From Mycobacteriales bacterium (GTDB lineage: Bacteria > Actinomycetota > Actinomycetes > JAFAQI01 > DASSKL01), in the NCBI GenBank assembly GCA_035690485.1, contig DASSKL010000005.1, positions 1 to 64,000 of the forward strand: 64,000 nucleotides of DNA. The letters are read 5' to 3'. This document shows positions 53,855 through 61,732 of the stretch, piece after piece. Under the pieces are notes generated by a model that saw only the letters and a list, made by a program, of their open reading frames with translations, was not told where the DNA came from and did not search any database. The position numbers and the translations under genes are program-made. The stretch's first letter is position 1; every line of letters begins with the position of its first letter.

Positions 53855-54690
53855 GCGAGCGGGCACTACTCGCCGGCCTGCTCGTCGCGGCTGCGATCAC
53901 CGTGTGGACCAGCTCGTGGCCGCTGGAGCGCGTGACTACCGTCGTCCGGGGCCCGCGGGCGGCGATCTCGCCCGCCGGCGCGGGTGATCTGTTCGTGCGC
54001 TGGGCCCGGGCGCCGCGCTGCTGGGTGGCCGTGGTTGTTGCCGCCGCCGTCGCCACGATCGTCGACGGTCCGGTCGTCGGGGCACTCGCCGCTGCGGCGA
54101 CGGCGGTCGGGGCGCGGGGCCTGCTTCGCCGTCGAGAGGCTGCGCTGGAGTCCGCTCGGCGGGCCGCGGCGGTCGACGTCGCCATGGCGCTGGCTGCCGA
54201 GCTGCGGGCGGGCCAGCCGCTGGGGGTGGCGCTGGCCGCGGCGGGCGAGGTGGCGGGCCCGTTGCGGGCGGGCATCCAGGAAGCCGCCGGCGTTGCCGCA
54301 CTCGGCCACGACCCCGCGCCGGTCCTCCGGGCCAACGCCGAGCTGCCCGGCGCCGGGGGACTGACGGCCATAGCAGCTGCCTGGACCGTGGCGTCGCAGG
54401 CCGGCGCCGCTCTGTCGCCGGCCCTGGTGGCCGTCGCGGCCGCGCTCGACGAGGAGGAGCGCACGCGGCACGAGGTGCAGGCCCAGCTGGCCGGCCCGCG
54501 TGCGACCGGACGCGCGCTGATGGCGCTGCCACTGCTCGGTGTCGGCATGGCGGCGTCGATCGGTGCGCACCCCGGGCAGCTGCTGCTGCACACGGGGTGG
54601 GGTGCGTTGCTCTGCACAACCGCTGTGGGGCTCGCCGCGGCAGGCCACTACTGGCTGGAGTGGCTCGCACACCGGGCCGTGGCGCCGTGA
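53851..54690 (+). CDS. tadB: TadB inner-membrane platform protein
   Basis: A 279-residue T2SF-family protein with an N-terminal membrane segment, a helical cytoplasmic domain with VDVAMALAAELRAGQPLGVA, and C-terminal helices LLGVGMAASIGAHPGQ and beyond. The T2SF domain is shorter than in TadB of Gram-negative Tad systems, as is usual in actinobacteria. Together with TadC it forms the platform coupled to TadA. Confidence 0.88.
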   Translation: MSERALLAGLLVAAAITVWTSSWPLERVTTVVRGPRAAISPAGAGDLFVRWARAPRCWVAVVVAAAVATIVDGPVVGALAAAATAVGARGLLRRREAALESARRAAAVDVAMALAAELRAGQPLGVALAAAGEVAGPLRAGIQEAAGVAALGHDPAPVLRANAELPGAGGLTAIAAAWTVASQAGAALSPALVAVAAALDEEERTRHEVQAQLAGPRATGRALMALPLLGVGMAASIGAHPGQLLLHTGWGALLCTTAVGLAAAGHYWLEWLAHRAVAP

Positions 54691-55445
54691 CCGGCGCGCT
54701 GCCGGCGGCCGTCCTCGGTGGCGCGGCCGTCGCGCTGGCTCTGCGCGACGCGACGCCCGCCGGCCGGCGTCTCGCCGGTCTGCGGCCGCCGCCGCAGCAC
54801 GCGGCCCAGCGCCTCGACGTCGCACGGCCCGTCCGGCGCGACGCCATGTTGTCGACCCGCTCGCGGTTCTTCGCGGCAGCGGCCGCCGGGCTCGGCGTCG
54901 CCCTCGTCGTCAGCGGGGCGGCGGGCGTGCTGGCGGGAGCGGTGGCCGCCCTCCTCGCGGGTCGCTGGTTGGCACGACTGCCGCCGGCCGGCGCCGTCCG
55001 CGACGCGCGGCGCCTGCGTTCGGAGCTGCCGCTTGCGCTCGACCTGCTGGCCGCCTGCCTGCAGTCGGGCCTACCGGTCGTGACTGCCCTCGACGCCGTC
55101 ATCGGTGCTGTCGACCCGGTGCTCGGCGCGCGGCTGATGCCCGCGCTCACCGCGTTCCGGCTCGGGGCGGGGCCGGTCGAGGCCTGGCGTCCGCTGGCCG
55201 GCGACGACGTGGTCGGTCCGGCGGCCCGGACGCTGATGCGCGCCGGTCGCACCGGGGCGCCGTCGGCCGACGTCGTCAGCGCCCTGGCCGCGCGCCACCG
55301 CGAGCAGGTCCGGGCCGACTACGAGCGGGCGGCGCGGGCCGTGGGCGTCTGGGCGGTGGGCCCGCTCACGGTCTGCTTCCTGCCCGCGTTCGTGCTCGTC
55401 GGGGTGGTCCCCATCGTGTGGGGCCTGGTCGGCTCGATGGTCTGA
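54687..55445 (+). CDS. tadC: TadC inner-membrane platform protein
   Basis: A 252-residue T2SF-family protein. After two N-terminal membrane segments the T2SF part carries LRSELPLALDLLAACLQSGL and LMRAGRTGAPSADVVSALAA, followed by a final helix pair GPLTVCFLPAFVLVGVVPIV. It is the second platform component. The GTG start overlaps the tadB stop. It ends the first half of the operon; 172 bp without a gene separate it from the pilin gene. Confidence 0.88.
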   Translation: MTGALPAAVLGGAAVALALRDATPAGRRLAGLRPPPQHAAQRLDVARPVRRDAMLSTRSRFFAAAAAGLGVALVVSGAAGVLAGAVAALLAGRWLARLPPAGAVRDARRLRSELPLALDLLAACLQSGLPVVTALDAVIGAVDPVLGARLMPALTAFRLGAGPVEAWRPLAGDDVVGPAARTLMRAGRTGAPSADVVSALAARHREQVRADYERAARAVGVWAVGPLTVCFLPAFVLVGVVPIVWGLVGSMV

Positions 55446-55479
55446 CGGGTCTACGGCGCCCCCGGTGCCGCGGCTGGGT

Positions 55480-55506
55480 TGTGGAGTGCCCGTCCCGCTC
55501 TCCACA
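55480..55506. repeat. inverted repeat between tadC and pilin gene
   Basis: TGTGGAG (55480-55486) / CTCCACA (55500-55506), 7-bp arms with a 13-nt loop. The 172-bp gap probably carries a promoter or processing site that allows the pilin to be made in excess over the assembly proteins; a second small inverted pair ACGGA/TCCGT lies near 55544-55560. Confidence 0.4.
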
Positions 55507-55617
55507 GATGAGCTGCGCGTCATGGCCCTCGACACCTCGGCGACGGACGCTCGATCCGTCCGGTGACCTCCCGGACGCCGTGCCGGCCGGCCGCCGGAAA
55601 GACCTCCTGGAGGATCC

Positions 55618-55869
55618 ATGCGCCGCACGATTCATGCTGTCGCCAGTCGCTTTCGAGCTGCCTGTTCCACGATCGCCCCGCTGGCCGCACCGCGGCGGGT
55701 GGCCATGCGCCTGCGACTCGACGAGGTGGGCAGCGCCACGGCGGAGTACGCCGTCGCGACGGTGGCCGCCTGTGGGTTCGGGGGGATCCTGTTCAAGATC
55801 CTCACCGGGGACAGCGTCATGAAGCTCCTGCAGCAGGTGATCACCAACGCGCTCAAGCACTTCCTGTGA
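55618..55869 (+). CDS. Flp-type pilin (DUF4244)
   Basis: An 83-residue pilin precursor. A basic leader of about 40 residues ends in EVGSATAEYAVATVAACGFG, the DUF4244/Flp cleavage-and-helix motif in which prepilin peptidase cuts before a hydrophobic stretch containing the conserved Glu-Tyr. The rest is a single transmembrane/assembly helix. The ATG at 55618 has GGAGG 5 nt upstream, the strongest ribosome site of the operon. A start at 55705 would remove most of the leader. It overlaps the TadE gene by GTGA. Confidence 0.85.
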   Translation: MRRTIHAVASRFRAACSTIAPLAAPRRVAMRLRLDEVGSATAEYAVATVAACGFGGILFKILTGDSVMKLLQQVITNALKHFL

Positions 55870-56282
55870 TCTGGCGCCCTGGGGTGCGGCGGGTGGCCGC
55901 CGGTCTTCGGGGAGCCGCCGGCCCCGGTCGCGCCAGCGACCGGGGCTCGGTCACCGCCGAGACCGCGGTCGTGCTGCCGGTGCTCGTGCTCGCGGTGGCC
56001 CTTGGCGTGTGGCTCGTGCTCGTGGCGCTCGCCCAGCTTCGCTGCGTCGACGCGGCGCACGCCGCGGCTCGCGCGGCGGCCCGCGGCGAGCCCGTGTCCG
56101 CGGTTCGTGCCGCGACGGTCGATGCCGCACCGGCGGGCGCTCAGGTCACCATCGCGCAGGAGGGCCGGGCGGTGACGGTCGCCGTGGCCGCCACCGTGCG
56201 CCCGTTCGGCGGCCTGCTCCGCCTGGTGCCGAGCGTGCACGTGGGCGCCACCGCGCACGCCGAGTCGGAGGCGGGGTCGTGA
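55866..56282 (+). CDS. TadE-family pseudopilin
   Basis: A 138-residue TadE-like protein. After ~25 residues comes DRGSVTAETAVVLPVLVLAV, the TadE motif with Glu five residues into the hydrophobic helix, then a small extracytoplasmic domain. It is presumably processed by the prepilin peptidase and joins the pilus as a minor subunit. The GTG at 55866, overlapping the pilin stop, was chosen over the GTG at 55884. Confidence 0.85.
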   Translation: MIWRPGVRRVAAGLRGAAGPGRASDRGSVTAETAVVLPVLVLAVALGVWLVLVALAQLRCVDAAHAAARAAARGEPVSAVRAATVDAAPAGAQVTIAQEGRAVTVAVAATVRPFGGLLRLVPSVHVGATAHAESEAGS

Positions 56283-56785
56283 CGCTGGGTGAGCGCTCGC
56301 GCGATCCCGGCGCTGAGCGTGGCTCCGCCACCGTCTGGCTGCTGGCGTTGCTGCCTCTCCTTCTCTGTGCGACGGCCGCGGCCGTCCTCGTCGCCTCGGC
56401 GGTGATCGCCCGGCACCGGGCGGCCCTTGCGGCCGACCAGGCAGCGCTCGCCGCGGCCGCTCGGGCCGCTGAGCTGCAGCCGCTCACGGCGGTGGTCGAC
56501 GTGGCCGCCGACGTCGCGGGCAAGACCGGGGTCGCGGGCGCCATCGGTGGCGCGGCCGCCCGCGCGGGCAGCACCCTGCTCATCCAGCGGCGGGCCTGCG
56601 CGGCGGCCCGCGCGACCGCGTCGGCCAACGGCGCGCACGTCACGTCCTGCACCCTGATCGACGGTGTCGCCGACGTCTCGGTCGCGATCTCGGGCCGTGG
56701 CCTGCTCGGCCGGTTCGGTGGAGCCCACGGCCGGGCCCGCGCCGGTCCCGCTGGGCCAAGCCCGACATTCCCCGCGATGTGGTGA
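56279..56785 (+). CDS. TadE-like protein of the helicase/secretion neighbourhood (Rv3654c type)
   Basis: A 168-residue protein. RGSATVWLLALLPLLLCATA is a TadE-related start with Ala/Val replacing the usual Glu context, followed by a helix rich in Ala with ADQAALAAAARAAELQP, and a Cys pair in the C-terminal part. It corresponds to the last tad gene of mycobacterial and Streptomyces loci. GTGA overlap with TadE. It ends with a Gly/Pro/Arg-rich tail. Confidence 0.82.
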   Translation: MTLGERSRDPGAERGSATVWLLALLPLLLCATAAAVLVASAVIARHRAALAADQAALAAAARAAELQPLTAVVDVAADVAGKTGVAGAIGGAAARAGSTLLIQRRACAAARATASANGAHVTSCTLIDGVADVSVAISGRGLLGRFGGAHGRARAGPAGPSPTFPAMW

Positions 56786-56806
56786 TCGCGCCGCCTTCGC
56801 GTTCTT

Positions 56807-56869
56807 GGCCCTGCAGGCACGTCACGGGGCGTAACCTTCGCTTCACCGCATCGTTGCCTGTGCAGGGCC
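56807..56869 (+). promoter_or_regulatory. long stem-loop before the sortase gene
   Basis: GGCCCTGCAGGCA (56807-56819) pairs with TGCCTGTGCAGGGCC (56855-56869) with a 2-nt bulge. The loop contains TAACCT (56832-56837), a TANNNT box. It may be an attenuator or terminator of the tad transcript, or a structured promoter region for the sortase pair that begins at 56922. Confidence 0.45.
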
Positions 56870-56921
56870 GGCGGCGGCACGCCGCAGCGGCTGTTAGCCC
56901 CGGCTTCGAGGAGAGTCACCC

Positions 56922-57641
56922 ATGCAGCCGACGTTCGCTCCCGCGCCGGTGGGGCCACGCCCCCGCGGGATCGCCGCGCTGCTCGGTGACTGCCTGCGCC
57001 GGCCGGGCGGCCGGCGGGTCGTCTCGCTGCTCACGGTCGTGCTGTTCATCGCCGGGGTCGGCATGTTCGCCTACCCCGTCATCACCGACATCCAGGCGCA
57101 GCACCGCCAGTCGGAGCTGAAGAGCCAGTTCGAGAGCCACTTCGCCGATCCGCAGTTCCGCCAGGTCTACCGCGAGCACAAGATCGAGGTCGGCGAGGGC
57201 CTCACCCGCCTGCAGATGCCCAAGATCGGCGTCGACGTCCTCGTCGTCGAGGGCACCACGCCGGCCGCGCTGCGCGCGGGCGCCGGGCACTACCCCGAGA
57301 CCCCGCTGCCCGGAGAGAAGGGCAATGTCGGCATCGCCGGGCACCGCACGACCTACGGCCGGCCGTTCAACCGCCTCGACGAGATGGGCGCAGGCGACAA
57401 GGCCATCCTCATCACGCCGTTCGCCGAGTTCACCTACGTCGTGGTGCCCGCGTTCGACGGCCACCCCAACCCCTGGCCGGTCGCTCCCGACGACTTCAGC
57501 GTCGTGTCCCAGGCCGGTGCCCTCGGCGCGGGTCACTGGCTGACGCTGACGACCTGCAACCCCAAGGGCAGCGCCCGGCAACGACTGATCCTGCGGCTCA
57601 AGCTCGCCGACACCAAGATGCTCAGCGGAGCCGTCAAGTGA
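56922..57641 (+). CDS. class E sortase
   Basis: A 239-residue membrane-anchored transpeptidase. One helix spans about residues 34-54. The sortase barrel carries LQMPKIGVDVLVVEGTTPAA, the catalytic His in GNVGIAGHRTTYGRPFNRLD, and TLTTCNPKGSARQRLILRL with the catalytic Cys and Arg. Class E enzymes of high-GC actinobacteria normally recognise LAxTG-type signals. It lies directly after the tad pilus genes and its stop overlaps the start of an exported protein gene, so the pair forms a two-gene unit. Its target is unknown. Confidence 0.92.
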   Translation: MQPTFAPAPVGPRPRGIAALLGDCLRRPGGRRVVSLLTVVLFIAGVGMFAYPVITDIQAQHRQSELKSQFESHFADPQFRQVYREHKIEVGEGLTRLQMPKIGVDVLVVEGTTPAALRAGAGHYPETPLPGEKGNVGIAGHRTTYGRPFNRLDEMGAGDKAILITPFAEFTYVVVPAFDGHPNPWPVAPDDFSVVSQAGALGAGHWLTLTTCNPKGSARQRLILRLKLADTKMLSGAVK

Positions 57642-58870
57642 GAGGCACCCGCGGCCGGCTGCGCGCGTTGGCCTTGCTTTCAGCCGGCGCCGGCACGCTG
57701 CTGCTGGGCGCGCTCCCCGCATCGGCCGCGGCCGGCATCAGCATCACGACCGCGAGCGACGGCTCGGCGGTCAGCGCGAGCCAGCCGGTCACCGCCGACG
57801 ACGTGCTGCAGATCCACGGCCAGATCGACCCCCGGACCAAGACCACCGACCTGGTCGTCACTGCGCCTGCCGGTGACAGCCACACGGTCGCCGAGGCCAC
57901 CGCCAGCTTCACCAGCGGGGCGAGCCTCGACTTCGACCTGACGACCTCCTGCCTCACTTACGACGCCCGCCGGGCCCCGTGCAGCGGCCGCTCGCCGGCC
58001 CCCAACGGCACGTGGACGGCGCAGCTCACCGGGGGCGCGACGGCCACCTCGCAGTTCGTCCTGCGGATTCCGCCGGCCGCACCGACCGGAGTCACCGCGA
58101 CCGCCAGCGGCAGCGGTGCGGTCGTCTCGTGGCAGCTCGGGGCCGAGCCCGACCTCCGCTCCTACGACGTCCTCGACGGGTCCGGGCAGCAGCTCGTCGG
58201 GGGCCTCAGCCCGTCCAACGTCTGCGACGCCAGCGGTGGCTGCAGCACGACGATCGCCAAGACCAGCGCGCAGTCGTTCATGGTGCGGGCGCACCGGGCC
58301 ACGTGCCCGTCCTGCAGCGACACCGTCGCCTCGGCGCCGTCGAGCGCGGCATCGATCTCCTCGGGCAGCAGCGCCGCCCCCGTGCCGTCCCAGAGCGGCG
58401 ATCCGTCCGCCGGCGGCAGCACGCAACCAGGGTCCAGCTCAGGCACCGCACAGGGCGGGTCACCGGCTCCGTCGACGAGCCCGGGTGCGCAGCCGTCCGG
58501 CGGCAAGCCGGGCGCGGCCGGGGTGAGCGCGCCGGGGCGCCGGGCCGCCGCCAGTGGCGCGGCCGGCCGGCTGCTGCAGCAGTTCCTGCCGGCGCCGACC
58601 GCGCTGCAGGCGCCCACCGTCCCGGCCTCGATCCTCGCGCCGCTCGCCGACGGCACCTACAAGCCCAAGCTGGCCTACGGCCAGCAGACCGTCGGCGAGG
58701 ACGTGCTCGTGCCCGACGGCTCGACCCCGCGGATCGCGGCCCACTCCACCGGCGTGCTCAGCGGGCTGATGGACAGCGGCCGGGTCTGGGAGTCCGTCGC
58801 CGAGGGCGTCCTCCTGCTCCTGGTCTGCGCCCACCTCATGGCCTGGCTGGCGCGCACCCGCCCCGAGTAG
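57638..58870 (+). CDS. exported Fn3-like protein with Ser/Pro-rich stalk and C-terminal membrane anchor
   Basis: A 410-residue surface protein. A signal peptide (about 1-31, cut after PASAA) is followed by a beta-rich domain (about 32-145), then an Fn3-like module PAAPTGVTATASGSGAVVSW to about residue 240 with four Cys that could form disulfides. A Ser/Gly/Pro/Gln linker (about 245-300) and an Ala/Pro-rich part lead to a final helix EGVLLLLVCAHLMAWL and basic end ARTRPE. There is no LPxTG or LAxTG before the helix, so it seems to be a membrane-anchored type I protein, not a sortase substrate. Translation is coupled to the sortase (GTGA). Confidence 0.8.
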   Translation: MRGTRGRLRALALLSAGAGTLLLGALPASAAAGISITTASDGSAVSASQPVTADDVLQIHGQIDPRTKTTDLVVTAPAGDSHTVAEATASFTSGASLDFDLTTSCLTYDARRAPCSGRSPAPNGTWTAQLTGGATATSQFVLRIPPAAPTGVTATASGSGAVVSWQLGAEPDLRSYDVLDGSGQQLVGGLSPSNVCDASGGCSTTIAKTSAQSFMVRAHRATCPSCSDTVASAPSSAASISSGSSAAPVPSQSGDPSAGGSTQPGSSSGTAQGGSPAPSTSPGAQPSGGKPGAAGVSAPGRRAAASGAAGRLLQQFLPAPTALQAPTVPASILAPLADGTYKPKLAYGQQTVGEDVLVPDGSTPRIAAHSTGVLSGLMDSGRVWESVAEGVLLLLVCAHLMAWLARTRPE

Positions 58871-58926
58871 GTCCACTCGCGTCAGCTGGCGCGGCGCGTC
58901 CCGTACCAGTCCGGGTGCTCAGGACA

Positions 58927-61248
58927 TCAGCCCAGCCGGGCGACCACCAGGTCGAGCAGCCGCAGGGCACCCGACTTGTCGAGCGGCTGGTTGCCGTTGC
59001 CGCACTTCGGCGACTGGACGCACGACGGGCAACCCTGCTCGCACTCGCAGGCGGCGATGGCATCCCGCGTCGCGGTCAGCCAGCGGTCGCTCGCCCGGTA
59101 GCCGCGCTCGGCGAACCCGGCACCGCCGGGGTGACCGTCGTACACGAAGACGGTCGTCAGTCCGGTGTCGGGGTGCAGGGCGGTCGAGACCCCGCCGATG
59201 TCCCACCGGTCACAGGTCGCGAACAGCGGCAGCAGCCCGATCGACGCGTGCTCGGCGGCGTGCGCCGCCCCCGGCACGTCGGCCGACTGCAGGCCCGCCT
59301 GCTCCAGCAGCGGTGGCGTCAGCGTCCACCAGACGGCAGCCGTCCGCAGCTGCCGCGGCGGCAGGTCCAGCGCCACCTCGCCGAGGATCTCGCCGGAGCC
59401 CAGCCGGCGGCGTAGATACGCGACCACCTGGCTGGTCACGTCGACCGTGCCCACGGCGACCGCCACCCCGCCGGCGTCGCGCTGCTCGGCGGTCGAGACC
59501 ACCCGGATCTCCGTCACCTCGCGGGCCGACGTCGTGTGGTCCGGCTGCGCCGGCTCGAGCAGCGCGACGGACTCGTCGAGGTCCAGTGCGCGCACGAGAT
59601 AGGTCTCGCCCTGGTGCAGGTAGACCGCGCCCTCGTGCGCGGTGCTGTGCGCCGCCGCGGCGTCGACCGTGCCGAGCAGGCGCCCGGTGCCGGCCTCGAC
59701 CAAGCGGACCGGCGTGCCACCCGTGCCTCGGATGTCGGTCAGGTCGTGCGCGCGGTCCCGCCGCGTCCAGTACCAGCCGGCCGCTCGCCGGCGCAGCAGC
59801 CCGCGCTCGGCCAGCTCGGGCAGCAGCTGCATGGCCGCCGGCCCGAAGACCTCGGTGTCGCCGTCGGACAGCGGCAGCTCGGCGGCTGCGGCGCACAGAT
59901 GCGGGCCGAGGACGTGCGGGTTGTCGGGGTCGAACACGGTGGCCTCGACCGGCCGCGCGAAGACCGCCTCCGGGTGGTGGACGACGTAGGTGTCCAGCGG
60001 ATCGTCGCGGGCCACGAGCACCGCGAGAGCCGGCTGCCCCCCGCGCCCCGCCCGCCCCGCCTGTTGCCACAGCGATGCGCGGGTCCCCGGCCAACCCGCC
60101 ATCAGGACCGCGTCGAGCCCCGACACGTCGATGCCGAGCTCCAGCGCCGACGTCGCCGCGACCCCGAGCAGCCGGCCGCTGCGCAGGTCCCGCTCGAGCG
60201 TCCGGCGCTCCTCGGGCAGGTAGCCGGCTCGGTAGGCGGCGACCCGGCCGGCAAGCTCCGGTGCCACCTCCGCCAGCCCCCGTCGCGCCGACAGCGCGAC
60301 GGCCTCGGCCCCGCGCCGGGAGCGGACGAAAGCCAGCGAACGCACGCCGGACGTGACGAGGTCGGCGAGCAGGTCGGCGGTCTCCGCGGTCGACGACCGC
60401 CGGGCCGGAGCCCCCCACTCCCCGAGCCCGTCCATCAACGGTGGTTCCCACATCAGGAACGTGGTGGCTCCGCGCGGCGCCGCGTCGTCGACCACCTCGG
60501 TGACCTCGGCCCCGACGAGACGCGACGCCGACCGACCCGGCTCGGCCACCGTCGCCGACGCCAGCACGAACGTCGGGCTCGCGCCGTAGTGCGCGCAGAT
60601 CCGCCGCAGCCGCCGCAGGATCTGGGCCACGTGCGCGCCGAACACGCCGCGGTAGGCATGGCACTCGTCGACGACCACGAAGCGCAGCGCCCGCAGGAAG
60701 CCGGCCCAGCGGGTGTGCTGCGGGAGCAGGCCGAAGTGCAGCATGTCGGGATTCGTCAGCAGCAGGTTCGCGTGGGCCCGCGCCCAGTCGCGCTCCTCCC
60801 GCGACGTGTCGCCGTCGTGGCGCGAGGGGCGTACGCCGGGCAGGTCGAGCCCGACGATCGATTCGAGCTGGTCGCTCGCGAGGGCCTTCGTCGGCGCGAC
60901 GTACAGCGCCGTGGCCGGAGCCGATGCGCTCGTCAGCAGCGAGAGCAGCGGAAGCTGGTAGGCGAGCGACTTGCCCGACGCGGTGCCGGTGGCGACCACG
61001 ACGTGCCGGCCGGACCACGCAAGGTCCGCGGCGACGGCCTGGTGCTCCCAGAGCGCGCCGATGCCCCGGTCGGTCAGCCGTTCGCGGACGGGCGGCGGCA
61101 CCCAGGACGGCCAGGCGGCGGTGCGACCGGCGCGCGCCGGCAGGTGCTCGACATGCGTCAGCCGCTCCCGGCGTCCGGGACCCTGCAGCAGCGCCGTGGC
61201 CGGCCCGGCGTCCGGCGACGACACGGACCGGGACACGGACAGGGACAC
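58927..61248 (-). CDS. DEAD/DEAH-box helicase of the MrfA/DUF1998 type
   Basis: A 773-residue superfamily 2 helicase. Walker A is VATGTASGKSLAYQLPLL, the DEAH-type box is VVVDECHAYRGVFGAHVAQI, motif III LASATVAEP, motif V ATSALELGIDVSGLDAVLMA and motif VI QQAGRAGRGGQPALA. The C-terminal DUF1998 region has four closely spaced cysteines CECEQGCPSCVQSPKCGNGN, as in MrfA, which acts in mitomycin-type DNA repair. It is the helicase that conventionally neighbours actinobacterial tad genes. In-frame GTGs at 61248, 61236 and 61224 make the start uncertain. Confidence 0.9.
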   Translation of the reverse strand: MSLSVSRSVSSPDAGPATALLQGPGRRERLTHVEHLPARAGRTAAWPSWVPPPVRERLTDRGIGALWEHQAVAADLAWSGRHVVVATGTASGKSLAYQLPLLSLLTSASAPATALYVAPTKALASDQLESIVGLDLPGVRPSRHDGDTSREERDWARAHANLLLTNPDMLHFGLLPQHTRWAGFLRALRFVVVDECHAYRGVFGAHVAQILRRLRRICAHYGASPTFVLASATVAEPGRSASRLVGAEVTEVVDDAAPRGATTFLMWEPPLMDGLGEWGAPARRSSTAETADLLADLVTSGVRSLAFVRSRRGAEAVALSARRGLAEVAPELAGRVAAYRAGYLPEERRTLERDLRSGRLLGVAATSALELGIDVSGLDAVLMAGWPGTRASLWQQAGRAGRGGQPALAVLVARDDPLDTYVVHHPEAVFARPVEATVFDPDNPHVLGPHLCAAAAELPLSDGDTEVFGPAAMQLLPELAERGLLRRRAAGWYWTRRDRAHDLTDIRGTGGTPVRLVEAGTGRLLGTVDAAAAHSTAHEGAVYLHQGETYLVRALDLDESVALLEPAQPDHTTSAREVTEIRVVSTAEQRDAGGVAVAVGTVDVTSQVVAYLRRRLGSGEILGEVALDLPPRQLRTAAVWWTLTPPLLEQAGLQSADVPGAAHAAEHASIGLLPLFATCDRWDIGGVSTALHPDTGLTTVFVYDGHPGGAGFAERGYRASDRWLTATRDAIAACECEQGCPSCVQSPKCGNGNQPLDKSGALRLLDLVVARLG

Positions 61249-61256
61249 GGAAGACC
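61221..61256. repeat. 12-bp tandem repeat across the helicase start
   Basis: Three units ACACGGACCGGG (61221-61232), ACACGGACAGGG (61233-61244) and ACACGGAAGACC (61245-61256). On the minus strand each unit supplies an in-frame GTG TCC, giving several alternative GTG starts. The unit is a multiple of three, so copy-number change would not shift the frame. Confidence 0.75.
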
Positions 61257-61312
61257 AGTCTGCATCCTCGCGGTCCGATGTGCTGGGCTTGGTGGGCCCG
61301 ACGGGACACGTG

Positions 61313-61336
61313 GTTGAATTCGCCCGCGACGGGTAG
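61313..61336 (+). promoter_or_regulatory. possible SigB/SigF-like promoter of bldG
   Basis: GTTG (61313-61316), 14 nt, then GGGTAG (61331-61336) lies 44 bp before the bldG GTG. It has the same spacing as the site at 41305-41328. The last base differs from the consensus GGGTAY, so confidence is moderate. Confidence 0.45.
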
Positions 61337-61380
61337 CGCTGGCGTGTTGCCCGCCCCGACCGACCCTGCTGGAGGACCGC

Positions 61381-61722
61381 GTGGACCTATCCCTGTCGAC
61401 CCGCACAGAGGGCGATCGCACGGTGGTCACGGTGGGCGGCGAGATCGACGTCTACACCGCCCCCAAGCTGCGCGAGCAGCTCATCGACCTGGTCTCGAGC
61501 GGCAACTACAACCTCGTGGTCGACATGGAGGGCGTGGACTTCCTCGACTCGACCGGTCTCGGGGTGCTCGTCGGTGGTCTGAAGCGTGTGCGCGCGCACG
61601 ACGGTTCCCTGCGGCTGGTGTGCACCCAGGAGCGGATCCTGAAGATCTTCCGGATCACGGGTCTGACGAAGGTCTTCCCGATCCACTCGTCGGTCGACGA
61701 GGCCGTCGCCGCCACCGACTGA
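61381..61722 (+). CDS. bldG: anti-sigma factor antagonist BldG
   Basis: A 113-residue STAS-domain protein nearly identical in form to Streptomyces Bld[21 protein letters not shown] opens the fold, and the phosphorylatable Ser is in [20 protein letters not shown]. Unphosphorylated antagonist binds anti-sigma factors and frees stress or development sigma factors. The next gene encodes the partner ATPase, and this pair with downstream hppA matches Streptomyces and mycobacterial gene order. GGAGG lies upstream of the GTG. Confidence 0.95.
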   Translation: MDLSLSTRTEGDRTVVTVGGEIDVYTAPKLREQLIDLVSSGNYNLVVDMEGVDFLDSTGLGVLVGGLKRVRAHDGSLRLVCTQERILKIFRITGLTKVFPIHSSVDEAVAATD

Positions 61723-61732
61723 GGACCGTAAT

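Noticed and set aside
57638-58870. Sortase substrate signal in the Fn3-like protein (LPAPT near residue 320)
   Set aside because: LPAPT does not fit LPxTG/LAxTG and lies about 60 residues before the membrane helix instead of directly in front of it.
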